Positions 1-7,172 of a stretch of 7,955 nucleotides of DNA are shown here, piece after piece. The notes under the pieces are model-generated. The model was given only the letters and a program-made list of their open reading frames with translations. It had not been told where the DNA came from and ran no database searches. Where the stretch lies: positions 1 through 7,955 of the forward strand of contig DJVN01000067.1 of assembly GCA_002441205.1 (NCBI GenBank), read 5' to 3'. Within the stretch, counting starts at the first letter, position 1. Each line of letters opens with the position of its first letter. Origin of the DNA: Syntrophaceae bacterium UBA6255. Lineage in GTDB: Bacteria > Desulfobacterota > Syntrophia > Syntrophales > Smithellaceae. The translations under genes and the position numbers were made by a program.

Positions 1-453
1 AATGATATACTGGCAGGCCAGCCGATGCCGGAACAAATCTATCCGGAATTTAAAGATTTCATTTCAGACAGTTTACTGATTGCGCATAACGCCAAGTTTG
101 ATGTAGGCTTTCTGCGGTCGGAATTTAGCAGATTAAATCTCCGTATTCAAAACCCAAGCATTTGCACCCTGAAAATAAGCCGCAGACGATACCCGCGCCT
201 GCCGAATTATAAATTGAGCACGGTTTACCAGCATCTTGTTGGAATGGCCGAGGACATGTTCCGGAGCGGGGACGTGATGCGGAAGCCCAAAGGGAGCGCA
301 TCATGTCCCCGGAAAAATGAAACGTGTTTTCGGAAGTTGCAACAACACCGCGCACTGGACGACGCGCGCATGGTCGCGGCCATCTGGATGGCAATGGAAA
401 AAAATGACAGAATCGACACCTTCATATTACAAGTATTGGGGAAAAGCGGATAA
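1..453 (+). CDS. DnaQ-like DEDDh 3'-5' exonuclease, 5' end outside window
   Basis: This is the C-terminal 150 codons of a 3'-5' exonuclease of the DnaQ / DNA polymerase III epsilon type, expected to remove nucleotides from DNA 3' ends with two metal ions. The frame is open to the left edge, so the ATG at 25 is not the start; the first acidic motif (DxE) must lie upstream. Visible are the ExoII region AHNAKFDVGFL (Asp at codon 34), the family-typical RRRYPRLPNYKLSTVYQHL stretch, and the ExoIII motif HRALDD (His116, Asp121, the H-x4-D of the DEDDh class). Between these last two lies an insert of about 25 residues, rich in Lys, Arg, Ser and Cys and not expected in the family, which coincides with a DNA palindrome (268-310). 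The 3' end overlaps cas3 by 50 nt, suggesting co-transcription and coupled translation. The family call is strong. A role in CRISPR adaptation (prespacer trimming) is inference; a housekeeping exonuclease that happens to neighbour cas3 is the alternative. Confidence 0.88.
   Translation, partial: NDILAGQPMPEQIYPEFKDFISDSLLIAHNAKFDVGFLRSEFSRLNLRIQNPSICTLKISRRRYPRLPNYKLSTVYQHLVGMAEDMFRSGDVMRKPKGSASCPRKNETCFRKLQQHRALDDARMVAAIWMAMEKNDRIDTFILQVLGKSG
259..314 (+). repeat. Palindromic element / strong hairpin inside the exonuclease gene
   Basis: Two 14-nt arms, GGGGACGTGATGCG (268-281) and CGCATCATGTCCCC (297-310), are complementary at 13 positions. The remaining pair, 274 with 304, is a G-U wobble in RNA. 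Inside the loop, CCC (286-288) and GGG (292-294) can pair across AAA. Outside, TTCC (259-262) can pair with GGAA (311-314) if the five bases 263-267 bulge out. The element is translated in frame as about codons 90-104 of the exonuclease and falls between two conserved family blocks, as an insertion would. It lies about 95 nt upstream of the cas3 start. It could be a REP-like or other palindromic mobile element, or an mRNA structure that affects processing or cas3 translation. The pairing is seen directly; its origin and role are inferred. Confidence 0.75.
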
Positions 454-3142
454 AGAAACGGGAGAATATCATCTTCTGCCTTATCACTGTTTGGATGTGG
501 CAGCGGTCGGGTCTTCTCTTTTATTAAACAATCCGGCATTGCGGCAGAAAATCGCCACCATCACCGGCCTTGATGAAAAAATCTGTACTCATTGGCTAAA
601 AATGGGCCTTGCACTTCATGACATTGGCAAGTTCTCGGAAACATTCCAGAATTTGCGTCCTGACATATTAAAGCAGTTACAAGATATTACGAGTAATAAA
701 GAATACACAATCCGACATGACAGCTTGGGTCATCTCTTCCTCAAATCATTCGTAGAGAACGGAAATCCATTGTTCCATAAATTTCCAGACAGCTCGTTGG
801 ATGAATGGCAGGATGTCATCATGTCAATTATCAGAGCATATACTGGACATCACGGCGTGCCCCCACAAATGAGGGGTTTAAATGGAATGCCTCTGAATTA
901 TCACCGTTATTTTGGGGAAGCAGATACTGCAGCGGCGGCAAACTTTATTAAAGAAGTTGATGCAATAGGTAAAGTTCTGCCTGACAAATTAGCCTTCCCT
1001 CCGGCATATGAACTTGAAGTGATGTTAAAAAAGGCATCCTGGTTATTGGCTGGTTTTACAGTGATGTGCGATTGGATTGGATCGAACAGTCTTTGGTTTC
1101 GATACACTGCGACAGAGATCAGTTTGGACAAATATTGGGAAACCATCGCCTTACCTCAGGCTGTGCTTGCTATTCGTGCAGCCGGCATCAATGCCGGTAG
1201 CCCATTAGCTGACCAGCCCGTTTTTTCTGGACTGTTCCCAGCCATTCCAGCCCCAACGCCATTGCAGGCTTTTGTCGATCAATGTCTGCCTGGAAATTCA
1301 CCGCACTTGTTTATCCTTGAAGACATAACCGGCTCCGGGAAAACAGAGGCTGCACTGCTTTTGGCGGGACGTTTGATGGCTGCCGGATGCGGGAATGGGC
1401 TGTTTCTGGCGCTGCCGACAATGGCAACGTCCAATGCCATGTACACCAGGCTTGCCAATGTTTACAGAAAACTGTTTATGGCTGATACTGCACCAGCGCT
1501 CGTCCTTGCCCACAGTGCCCGGCACCTTTCTGAAAACTTCATGGCGACTGTTGGCGGGCGGGGAAATTATGGCGTAGATGAAGAAACAGCTGCTGCTCAA
1601 TGTTCATCGTGGCTTGCCGACAACCGCAAAAAGGCGCAATTGGCTGATGTGGGTGTTGGGACGCTCGATCAAGCATTGCTGGCAATCCTCCCCGCGCGTT
1701 TTCAATCTTTACGCCTCTTTGGTTTGGCCAGTCATATTCTGATCATTGATGAGGTACATGCCTACGATCCATACATGAACAAATTATTACAAAACCTGCT
1801 GACCTTCCATGCAGCTCTCGGCGGAAGCGCAATTATGCTTTCGGCAACACTGCCGACACACACACGGCGTGGCTTCGTTAACGCTTTTGCCACTGGCTGT
1901 GACGATAATCAACGGCTGGAGCAGAAAATCCAAGCCTACCCACTGTTCACTTCCTACACAAAAGAAACGGGCATTTGTGAAACAGCCATTGAATCAGCAC
2001 CACAACGTCGATGCAGTGTAAAGGTTTCACTCATTGAAGAAGAAGTCGAAATCATAAAACAGATTATTGAAGAAACAGAAAAAGGACATTGTGTCTGCTG
2101 GATCAGGAACACGGTACATGATGCTTTAGACGGGCATGAAAAACTAAAAGGAAAAGTTCATAAAGATAAATTAATGCTGTTTCATGCACGTTTTGCCTTG
2201 GGTGATCGTCTTGATATCGAAGACGAAGTTTTAACAGCATTTGGGAAAACAAGCACAGAAACGCTACGCAATGGGAAGGTGCTGGTCGCTACACAGGTGG
2301 TCGAACAGTCACTTGATTTGGACTTTGACCTGCTGATTTCCGATCTCGCGCCTATGGACTTATTGATACAAAGAGCGGGGCGGCTTCACCGCCATACCCG
2401 CGACGAGAAGGGCAACCTTTTACAAGAAGGCCCTGATCGACGTGAACCACCCCGCATGATAATATATGGCCCTTTACCTGAAGAAAGTGCAGGTAGCGAC
2501 TGGTTCAAATCCTTCTTTCCCAAGGCGGCGTTTGTCTATCCCAGTCACGGTTGCCTTTGGCTAACCGCCAAGCTCCTGTCTGAGAAAAAGCATCTCACGA
2601 TGCCGGACGATGCAAGAATGCTGATTGAGGCCGCCTTTTCCGAAAGTGCGGAAAGAATACCTGAACCGCTCCAACACCGCGATCAGCAGGCGGATGCAAA
2701 ATGGCAAGCGGATAAAACCCTTGCTCATATTAACATGCTTAAATTGGATGAGGGTTACGAAGCCACTGTGACCCAATGGCGGGAAGATATGAAGACGCCG
2801 ACCCGTCTAGGTAGTATGGACACTGCCGTGCGACTGGCCTGCTGGGATGGCGCAAAACTAACACCCTGGTACACGCATGGACGATTCCCGTGGGATATGA
2901 GTCAAGTCAATATCCGTAGCAGTTTTGTTAACGCGGAAGTTATCTATGATGGAACATTAGCTGAGGAAATTTCCAGTTTAAAAGAGATATTGCCGGACAA
3001 GGGCAAGTGGTCAGTTCTTGTTGTCCTTCAGCAAAACGAAAATGGCCACTGGCGCGGCAATGCGCTGAATAATAAAAACGATACCGTGGCGCTGGAATAT
3101 GATCGTCTGACCGGCGTGAAGATCATAACGAAGGAGGATTAA
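404..3142 (+). CDS. cas3: CRISPR-associated nuclease/helicase Cas3, type I-E
   Basis: Cas3 (912 residues) is recruited by Cascade to the R-loop, nicks the displaced strand with its HD domain, and unwinds and degrades DNA 3'-5' with its ATP-driven SF2 helicase. HD domain, about residues 1-250: H28, H72-D73 (LHDIGKF), H105 and H110 (RHDSLGH), H149-H150 (TGHHG). Helicase: Walker A TGSGKT (309-314), DEVH (449-452), SATLP (480-484), ATQVVEQSLD (629-638) and QRAGR (656-660). A C-terminal accessory domain follows, from roughly residue 790. All expected catalytic residues are present. The ATG at 404 is preferred because the next residues lead straight into the family N-terminus (YYKYWGKAD...YHLLPYHCLDVAAV). 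The in-frame ATG at 317 would add 29 residues that are only the exonuclease gene read in another frame. The ribosome binding site is weak (TGGAAA, 395-400) and the start lies inside the exonuclease gene, so translational coupling is likely. The gene abuts cse1 with no gap. Confidence 0.97.
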   Translation: MTESTPSYYKYWGKADKETGEYHLLPYHCLDVAAVGSSLLLNNPALRQKIATITGLDEKICTHWLKMGLALHDIGKFSETFQNLRPDILKQLQDITSNKEYTIRHDSLGHLFLKSFVENGNPLFHKFPDSSLDEWQDVIMSIIRAYTGHHGVPPQMRGLNGMPLNYHRYFGEADTAAAANFIKEVDAIGKVLPDKLAFPPAYELEVMLKKASWLLAGFTVMCDWIGSNSLWFRYTATEISLDKYWETIALPQAVLAIRAAGINAGSPLADQPVFSGLFPAIPAPTPLQAFVDQCLPGNSPHLFILEDITGSGKTEAALLLAGRLMAAGCGNGLFLALPTMATSNAMYTRLANVYRKLFMADTAPALVLAHSARHLSENFMATVGGRGNYGVDEETAAAQCSSWLADNRKKAQLADVGVGTLDQALLAILPARFQSLRLFGLASHILIIDEVHAYDPYMNKLLQNLLTFHAALGGSAIMLSATLPTHTRRGFVNAFATGCDDNQRLEQKIQAYPLFTSYTKETGICETAIESAPQRRCSVKVSLIEEEVEIIKQIIEETEKGHCVCWIRNTVHDALDGHEKLKGKVHKDKLMLFHARFALGDRLDIEDEVLTAFGKTSTETLRNGKVLVATQVVEQSLDLDFDLLISDLAPMDLLIQRAGRLHRHTRDEKGNLLQEGPDRREPPRMIIYGPLPEESAGSDWFKSFFPKAAFVYPSHGCLWLTAKLLSEKKHLTMPDDARMLIEAAFSESAERIPEPLQHRDQQADAKWQADKTLAHINMLKLDEGYEATVTQWREDMKTPTRLGSMDTAVRLACWDGAKLTPWYTHGRFPWDMSQVNIRSSFVNAEVIYDGTLAEEISSLKEILPDKGKWSVLVVLQQNENGHWRGNALNNKNDTVALEYDRLTGVKIITKED
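3131..3137 (+). promoter_or_regulatory. Ribosome binding site of cse1
   Basis: A perfect AAGGAGG lies within the last codons of cas3, 5 nt before the cse1 ATG. It fixes that start on the base right after the cas3 stop codon and implies coupled termination and reinitiation between cas3 and the Cascade genes. Confidence 0.85.
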
Positions 3143-4834
3143 ATGCAGTTCAACCTGATTGATGAACGATGGATACCGGTAATTAGACGGGATGGCACCA
3201 AAACCATGATAGCGCCCTGGGAGGTTACGGATCAGTTCAAAGAAAATCCGGTCGTGTCACTTGACGCACCGCGGCCGGACTTTAACGGTGCGCTAATTCA
3301 ATTTCTAATTGGACTTGTTCAGATGGTCGCTGCGCCGCAGAATAACACAGAATGGCGCAAGAAACTTATTGATCCACCTAAGCCGGATGAATTGAAAAAA
3401 ATGTTCGCAACAGTGCACCATGCCTTTGATCTTGGCGGAGATGGCCCGAGGTTTATGCAGGCCTTCGAGTCATTTGATGATTTTACACTTTCGGGAGTTG
3501 CAGGGTTGTTGATTGATACACCTGGAGAAAATGCATTGGCTCAAAATAAAGATCATTTCATCAAGCGGGGAACTGTTAACTCAATGTGTTTGCCATGCTG
3601 TGCAACAGCACTCTTCACTTCACAGATTAATGCATATGGTGATGGACCGGGGTATAGGACTTCACTCCGTGGTGGTTCTGGCCCACTAACAACATTGGTA
3701 ATCAGTGATGATCGCCACAACACTTTATGGCAGTTGATATGGCTAAATATACTTGAAAAGGGGTGTTTTTTGAACATATGTGCAGATGCAGGCAAAATTG
3801 CGCCAAAAGACACTTTTCCATGGTTAGCAGCAACGAGAACAAGCGAACAAAATACTGGCCACGAAACTACCCCAATGAATGTGCATCCAAATCAAATGTT
3901 TTGGAGCATGTCACAGCGGATTAAATTGAATATTGAAGAAACACAAATAGGCACTTGTGACATCTGCGGCAATTTTTCAAATAGTTGTATAGCGGCATTC
4001 AAAAAGAAAAATAGCGGTGTGAATTACGTTGGATCTTGGCTACATCCATTAACACCATATCGTCAGAAAGAAGATGGTACAACAATTCCGTCACATGGTG
4101 AAAGAGGTGGCCTTACCTATAGGCACTGGCTTGGATACGTCAGTGTTGACTCCGGCAATAATCGATCACCCGCAAGAGTTGTCCACGAATTTTATAAGAG
4201 AATAAAACCTGATTGGCAGTTTAGATTATGGGTTTTCGGGTACGATATTTATAACAGTGCTAAAGTACGTTGTTGGTATGAAGCTAAAATGCCACTCCTT
4301 GATATTGATAAAAAAATTCTCAAAACATTCGAAGATGAAATCGCAAATCTTGTTGTCAGCGCTTCAGAAGTTATTTCAAATACAAAATCAGCAATCAAAA
4401 AAGCTCTTTTTGCGAAAGTTAAAGGGGTGAAGAAAAATGGTGAAGCATTATGGGAAATACCTACCTCAATAAAGGAGGATAAAGAGTTTTTTTATCAAGT
4501 GGCATTAACATTCTGGCAAAGTACTGAAGCTATATTTTATCATACTATGTTCTTGCTTAAGGATTGTATTGAATCCGGTAAGGAGAGTCTGGGTATCAAA
4601 ATGGCGTGGCATCGCAATCTTTGTGAGTCTGCCGATAACATCTTCGTATCCAATGTAATGAACAATTCTATAGAAGACACAGATCCAAAGCGGGTGGTAA
4701 TTGCCCGCAGTGAGTTAGGACGTTATAACAGAGGCAAGAAGATCAAGGAGCTTCTTGGCATGCCGGTCGAGAAGTCCAAGTCCGACAAAAAGATAAGGTC
4801 CAAGAAAGAAAAGAAACAGTCAAAACAAGAATAA
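3143..4834 (+). CDS. casA: Cascade large subunit Cse1 (CasA), type I-E
   Basis: Cse1/CasA (Cas8e, 563 residues) is the large subunit of I-E Cascade. It recognises the PAM, starts duplex opening and, after R-loop formation, docks Cas3. The N-terminus (MQFNLIDERWIPVIRRDG, then SLDAPRPDFNGALIQFLIGLVQ) is typical of the family. Two Cys pairs, C149/C152 and C272/C275, match the spacing of the zinc site in E. coli Cse1. A mostly helical C-terminal region follows, containing WQSTEAIFYH and FYKRIKPDWQFRLWVFGYD. The protein is about 60 residues longer than the E. coli protein (502). Part of the excess is a highly basic tail, with 9 Lys and 1 Arg in the last 21 residues. Base composition changes inside the gene: near 50% GC at both ends but about 33% in 4201-4560, suggesting a mosaic history. 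A 36-nt AT-rich gap separates it from cse2. The identification is secure; the function of the tail is unknown. Confidence 0.96.
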   Translation: MQFNLIDERWIPVIRRDGTKTMIAPWEVTDQFKENPVVSLDAPRPDFNGALIQFLIGLVQMVAAPQNNTEWRKKLIDPPKPDELKKMFATVHHAFDLGGDGPRFMQAFESFDDFTLSGVAGLLIDTPGENALAQNKDHFIKRGTVNSMCLPCCATALFTSQINAYGDGPGYRTSLRGGSGPLTTLVISDDRHNTLWQLIWLNILEKGCFLNICADAGKIAPKDTFPWLAATRTSEQNTGHETTPMNVHPNQMFWSMSQRIKLNIEETQIGTCDICGNFSNSCIAAFKKKNSGVNYVGSWLHPLTPYRQKEDGTTIPSHGERGGLTYRHWLGYVSVDSGNNRSPARVVHEFYKRIKPDWQFRLWVFGYDIYNSAKVRCWYEAKMPLLDIDKKILKTFEDEIANLVVSASEVISNTKSAIKKALFAKVKGVKKNGEALWEIPTSIKEDKEFFYQVALTFWQSTEAIFYHTMFLLKDCIESGKESLGIKMAWHRNLCESADNIFVSNVMNNSIEDTDPKRVVIARSELGRYNRGKKIKELLGMPVEKSKSDKKIRSKKEKKQSKQE

Positions 4835-4858
4835 CTTGCACTTTGATATTAAAATCTG

Positions 4859-4866
4859 AAAGGAGG
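4859..4866 (+). promoter_or_regulatory. Ribosome binding site of cse2
   Basis: AAAGGAGG lies 4 nt before the ATG at 4871, in the 36-nt gap (4835-4870) after cse1. It supports that start. The rest of the gap is AT-rich with no terminator-like hairpin, so transcription probably continues from cse1. Confidence 0.8.
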
Positions 4867-4870
4867 CTGC

Positions 4871-5371
4871 ATGGCAACAACATACCTTACATTCAACAAT
4901 GATTCACCCGAAATGCAGGTGCTTACTGCCTGGTGGAAGGCGTTACATGACAACAGAGGAGACCGGGCAGAATTGCGCCGCTGCGCTACTTTGACGGAAG
5001 TGGCATTTACACCGGCTTATCACCGCTTGCGGCTTGCTGTTGGTAAACATGGTGCGGTCAATGATGATGCACTTGCGTTGCTGGCAGGACTGGCTGCGCG
5101 CGTAAAAATGGACATTACGGAAAACACACTGGCAGAACAGATGGCGACAGGCAAGACCGACGGATCAGCAAGAGTAAGCGGTTTACGCTTTCGACGCTTA
5201 CTTAAAGTTAAAGAGGCCGACGGGCTGTTTAGTGCCTTGGGACGCGTTGTGGCATTGTTAGGTGGGGCTGTCAATCTTCAAAGCCTCGCGCATAGTGTTT
5301 ATTTTTGGAATGACAGAACACGGAAACAGTGGGCTTTTGAATACTATACAAAGTCACCTTCGGAACAATAA
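4871..5371 (+). CDS. casB: Cascade small subunit Cse2 (CasB), type I-E
   Basis: Cse2/CasB (Cas11e, 166 residues, close to the 160 of E. coli) is the small helical subunit. Two copies form the belly of Cascade and hold the crRNA-target duplex and the displaced strand. Family-typical stretches are GDRAELRR (30-37), TPAYHRLRL (47-55), the basic segment RVSGLRFRRLL (101-111) and HSVYFWNDRTRKQWAFEYY (141-159). Basic residues in these helices are expected to contact nucleic acid. There is no membrane segment or signal peptide. The gene sits between cse1 and cas7e as in most I-E operons, 25 nt before cas7e. Cse2 is poorly conserved across bacteria, so position and motifs together carry the call. Confidence 0.95.
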   Translation: MATTYLTFNNDSPEMQVLTAWWKALHDNRGDRAELRRCATLTEVAFTPAYHRLRLAVGKHGAVNDDALALLAGLAARVKMDITENTLAEQMATGKTDGSARVSGLRFRRLLKVKEADGLFSALGRVVALLGGAVNLQSLAHSVYFWNDRTRKQWAFEYYTKSPSEQ

Positions 5372-5380
5372 ATCATATTA

Positions 5381-5388
5381 AAAAGGAG
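5381..5388 (+). promoter_or_regulatory. Ribosome binding site of cas7e
   Basis: AAAAGGAG lies 8 nt before the ATG at 5397, in the 25-nt gap after cse2. A separate strong site fits the need for about six Cas7e copies per complex. Confidence 0.75.
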
Positions 5389-5396
5389 AATCGAAC

Positions 5397-6449
5397 ATGA
5401 GTAACTTTATTCAGCTGCATTTGTTGACATCATATCCCCCGTCAAACCTGAATCGTGATGATTTGGGACGTCCCAAAACAGCCATTATGGGCGGCAAAAC
5501 ACGTTTGCGGGTGTCTTCTCAAAGCCTGAAGCGGGCATGGCGGACCTCGTCAATATTTTCTGATGCTTTGAAAGGTCACATTGGCACCCGCACCAAGACA
5601 ATGGGTATAGAGGTGTATGAAGCTTTGAAATCGAAAGGTGTCGCAGAGAACAATGCCAAAGAATGGGCAAGGCAGATTGCCGAGGTTTTCGGCAAAGGAA
5701 AGAAAGCAAATGCTGCCAATCCGCTCGATGAGCTGGAAATCGAGCAGCTCGCCCACTTCAGTACAGAGGAAAAAACAGCAATAGATGCGCTTGTAGACAA
5801 GCTGGCAACAACCAAAGCCGCGCCATCTGCTGATGATCTGAAATTGCTGAAGAAAAAACACACTGCCGCCGATATTGCCATGTTTGGCAGGATGCTGGCC
5901 AGTGCACCAGCTTTTAATACTGAAGCAGCCGTACAGGTGGCGCATGCCGTAACGGTGCATGATGTTGCGGTAGAAGACGATTACTTTACTGCCGTGGACG
6001 ATCTGAATAAAGGCGACGAGGATATGGGGGCTGCCCACATTGGCGAGACAGAATTTGGCGCTGGCGTGTTCTATCTTTACATTTGTATCAACCGTGATCT
6101 GTTGCTGGAAAACATGGGTGACAAGACGCTTGCCGATAAGGCAATTGCAGCTCTGGTTGAGGCCGCCGCTAAAGTGTCGCCAAGCGGAAAGCAGAACAGT
6201 TTTGCATCCCGTGCTTATGCGTCATACATCATGGCCGAGAAAGGTGAGCAACAGCCCCGTTCTCTTTCCGTGGCCTTTCTAAAACCGGCCCACGGCGAAG
6301 ATGTTTTAAGCAAAGCCATTGACGCAATTGTAACTAAACGTGCAAACATGGAGAAGGTTTACGGCCAGTGTGCCAAAGCCACAAAAACCATGAATGCAGA
6401 GACAGGTGAAGGCAGTCTGGCAGAGATCATTACTTTCGTGACGGAGTAA
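5397..6449 (+). CDS. casC: Cascade backbone subunit Cas7e (CasC/Cse4), type I-E
   Basis: Cas7e (350 residues; E. coli CasC is 363) forms the helical backbone of Cascade. Six copies wrap the crRNA spacer and kink it at regular intervals. The N-terminus is the family signature: HLLTSYPPSNLNRDDLGRPK (8-27) followed by GGKTRLRVSSQSLKRAWR (32-49), part of the RNA-binding RAMP fold. Other typical segments are DVAVEDDYFTAVDDLN, AHIGETEFGAGVFYLYICINRDLL and SPSGKQNSFASRAYASYIM. The middle (about residues 95-150) is charged and helical, matching the variable domain of the family. No frameshift or truncation is seen. The stop is 4 nt before the cas5e start, and the cas5e ribosome binding site lies in the last codons of this gene, so the two are probably translated together. 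Confidence 0.97.
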   Translation: MSNFIQLHLLTSYPPSNLNRDDLGRPKTAIMGGKTRLRVSSQSLKRAWRTSSIFSDALKGHIGTRTKTMGIEVYEALKSKGVAENNAKEWARQIAEVFGKGKKANAANPLDELEIEQLAHFSTEEKTAIDALVDKLATTKAAPSADDLKLLKKKHTAADIAMFGRMLASAPAFNTEAAVQVAHAVTVHDVAVEDDYFTAVDDLNKGDEDMGAAHIGETEFGAGVFYLYICINRDLLLENMGDKTLADKAIAALVEAAAKVSPSGKQNSFASRAYASYIMAEKGEQQPRSLSVAFLKPAHGEDVLSKAIDAIVTKRANMEKVYGQCAKATKTMNAETGEGSLAEIITFVTE

Positions 6450-6453
6450 GATT

Positions 6454-7170
6454 ATGATCAATTATCTTCTGTTTCAACTGTATGGGCCACTGGCTTCTTG
6501 GGGGGATATTGCAGTTGGGGAATACCGCCCCAGCTTTGCCCATCCGAGCAAATCAGCTATTATCGGGCTGTTGGCGGCGGCGCTTGGTATCCGTCGCGAT
6601 GAGGAAGAGCGACAAAATTCACTGGCAGCATCCTGCTCATTTGCGGTGCGGGTCGACGCAATGGGCGTGCTTTTGCGCGACTACCATACAACCCAGGTTC
6701 CTTCCACCAAAAAAGGTGTGGTACATTATACACGACGATCCGAACTGGCAAAAAAGGAGGAACTTAATACTATTCTTTCCAGCCGGGATTACCGGTGCGA
6801 CGCTGCTTATACTGTAGCAATTACTGTAGCCAATGATGCGCCTTATTCGCTGGAAGAACTCGCATCTGCGTTGTTAAAGCCTGTCTTTACGCTCTACCTT
6901 GGCCGCAAATCATGTCCATTGGCAACGCCGCTTCAGCCGCAGATCGTCAATGCAGCGACACTCCGCGATGCACTGGCTTCCGTGCCGCCAATCACCGTAT
7001 TGGCAGATATCATTTCAAAAGCAGATACAAATGTGTTTTGGGAAGGTGACGTCGAAAGCGGTCTTCCACGTCAACAGGTCATTACCCGGAGAGACGAACC
7101 ACGATCGCGAAAGCGTTGGCAATTTAGCGACCGCCGTGAAAACTATGGCGTTTTTCGAAAGGAGGAATAG
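6454..7170 (+). CDS. casD: Cascade subunit Cas5e (CasD), type I-E
   Basis: Cas5e (238 residues; E. coli CasD is 224) binds the 5' handle of the crRNA and caps the tail end of Cascade next to Cse1. It is a RAMP protein without nuclease activity in I-E systems. Family signs are LLFQLYGPLASWGD (5-18), the HPSKSAIIGLLAAALGIRR stretch (30-48), DYHTTQVP and a C-terminal Arg-rich part (RQQVITRRDEPRSRKRWQF) that fits RNA contact. The start is set by GGAG at 6443-6446, 7 nt upstream and inside cas7e. The cas6e ribosome binding site overlaps the final codons. The gene is complete and looks ordinary. Confidence 0.96.
   Translation: MINYLLFQLYGPLASWGDIAVGEYRPSFAHPSKSAIIGLLAAALGIRRDEEERQNSLAASCSFAVRVDAMGVLLRDYHTTQVPSTKKGVVHYTRRSELAKKEELNTILSSRDYRCDAAYTVAITVANDAPYSLEELASALLKPVFTLYLGRKSCPLATPLQPQIVNAATLRDALASVPPITVLADIISKADTNVFWEGDVESGLPRQQVITRRDEPRSRKRWQFSDRRENYGVFRKEE
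7158..7165 (+). promoter_or_regulatory. Ribosome binding site of cas6e
   Basis: AAAGGAGG lies in the final codons of cas5e, 7 nt before the ATG at 7173. It selects that start, 2 nt after the cas5e stop, and indicates translational coupling. Confidence 0.82.
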
Positions 7171-7172
7171 CG

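Noticed and set aside
25..27. ATG at 25 as the exonuclease start
   Set aside because: The frame is open to the left edge, codons 1-8 continue the family pattern, and the required first catalytic motif must lie further upstream.
317..403. Upstream in-frame ATG for cas3 at 317, adding 29 residues
   Set aside because: The added residues are the exonuclease coding sequence read in another frame and show no Cas3 similarity. The family N-terminus begins right after the ATG at 404.
4472..4480. AAGGAGGAT inside cse1, with a similar AAAAAGGAGGAA near 6752-6763 in cas5e
   Set aside because: They look like ribosome binding sites, but no start codon with a meaningful frame follows at a proper distance. 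They are Lys/Glu codons.
5724..5750. Overlapping inverted repeats CTCGAT/ATCGAG and GAGCTG/CAGCTC in cas7e
   Set aside because: The arms are only 6 nt and arise from repeated Glu/Leu codons (DELEIEQL). No gap or insert in the protein coincides with them.
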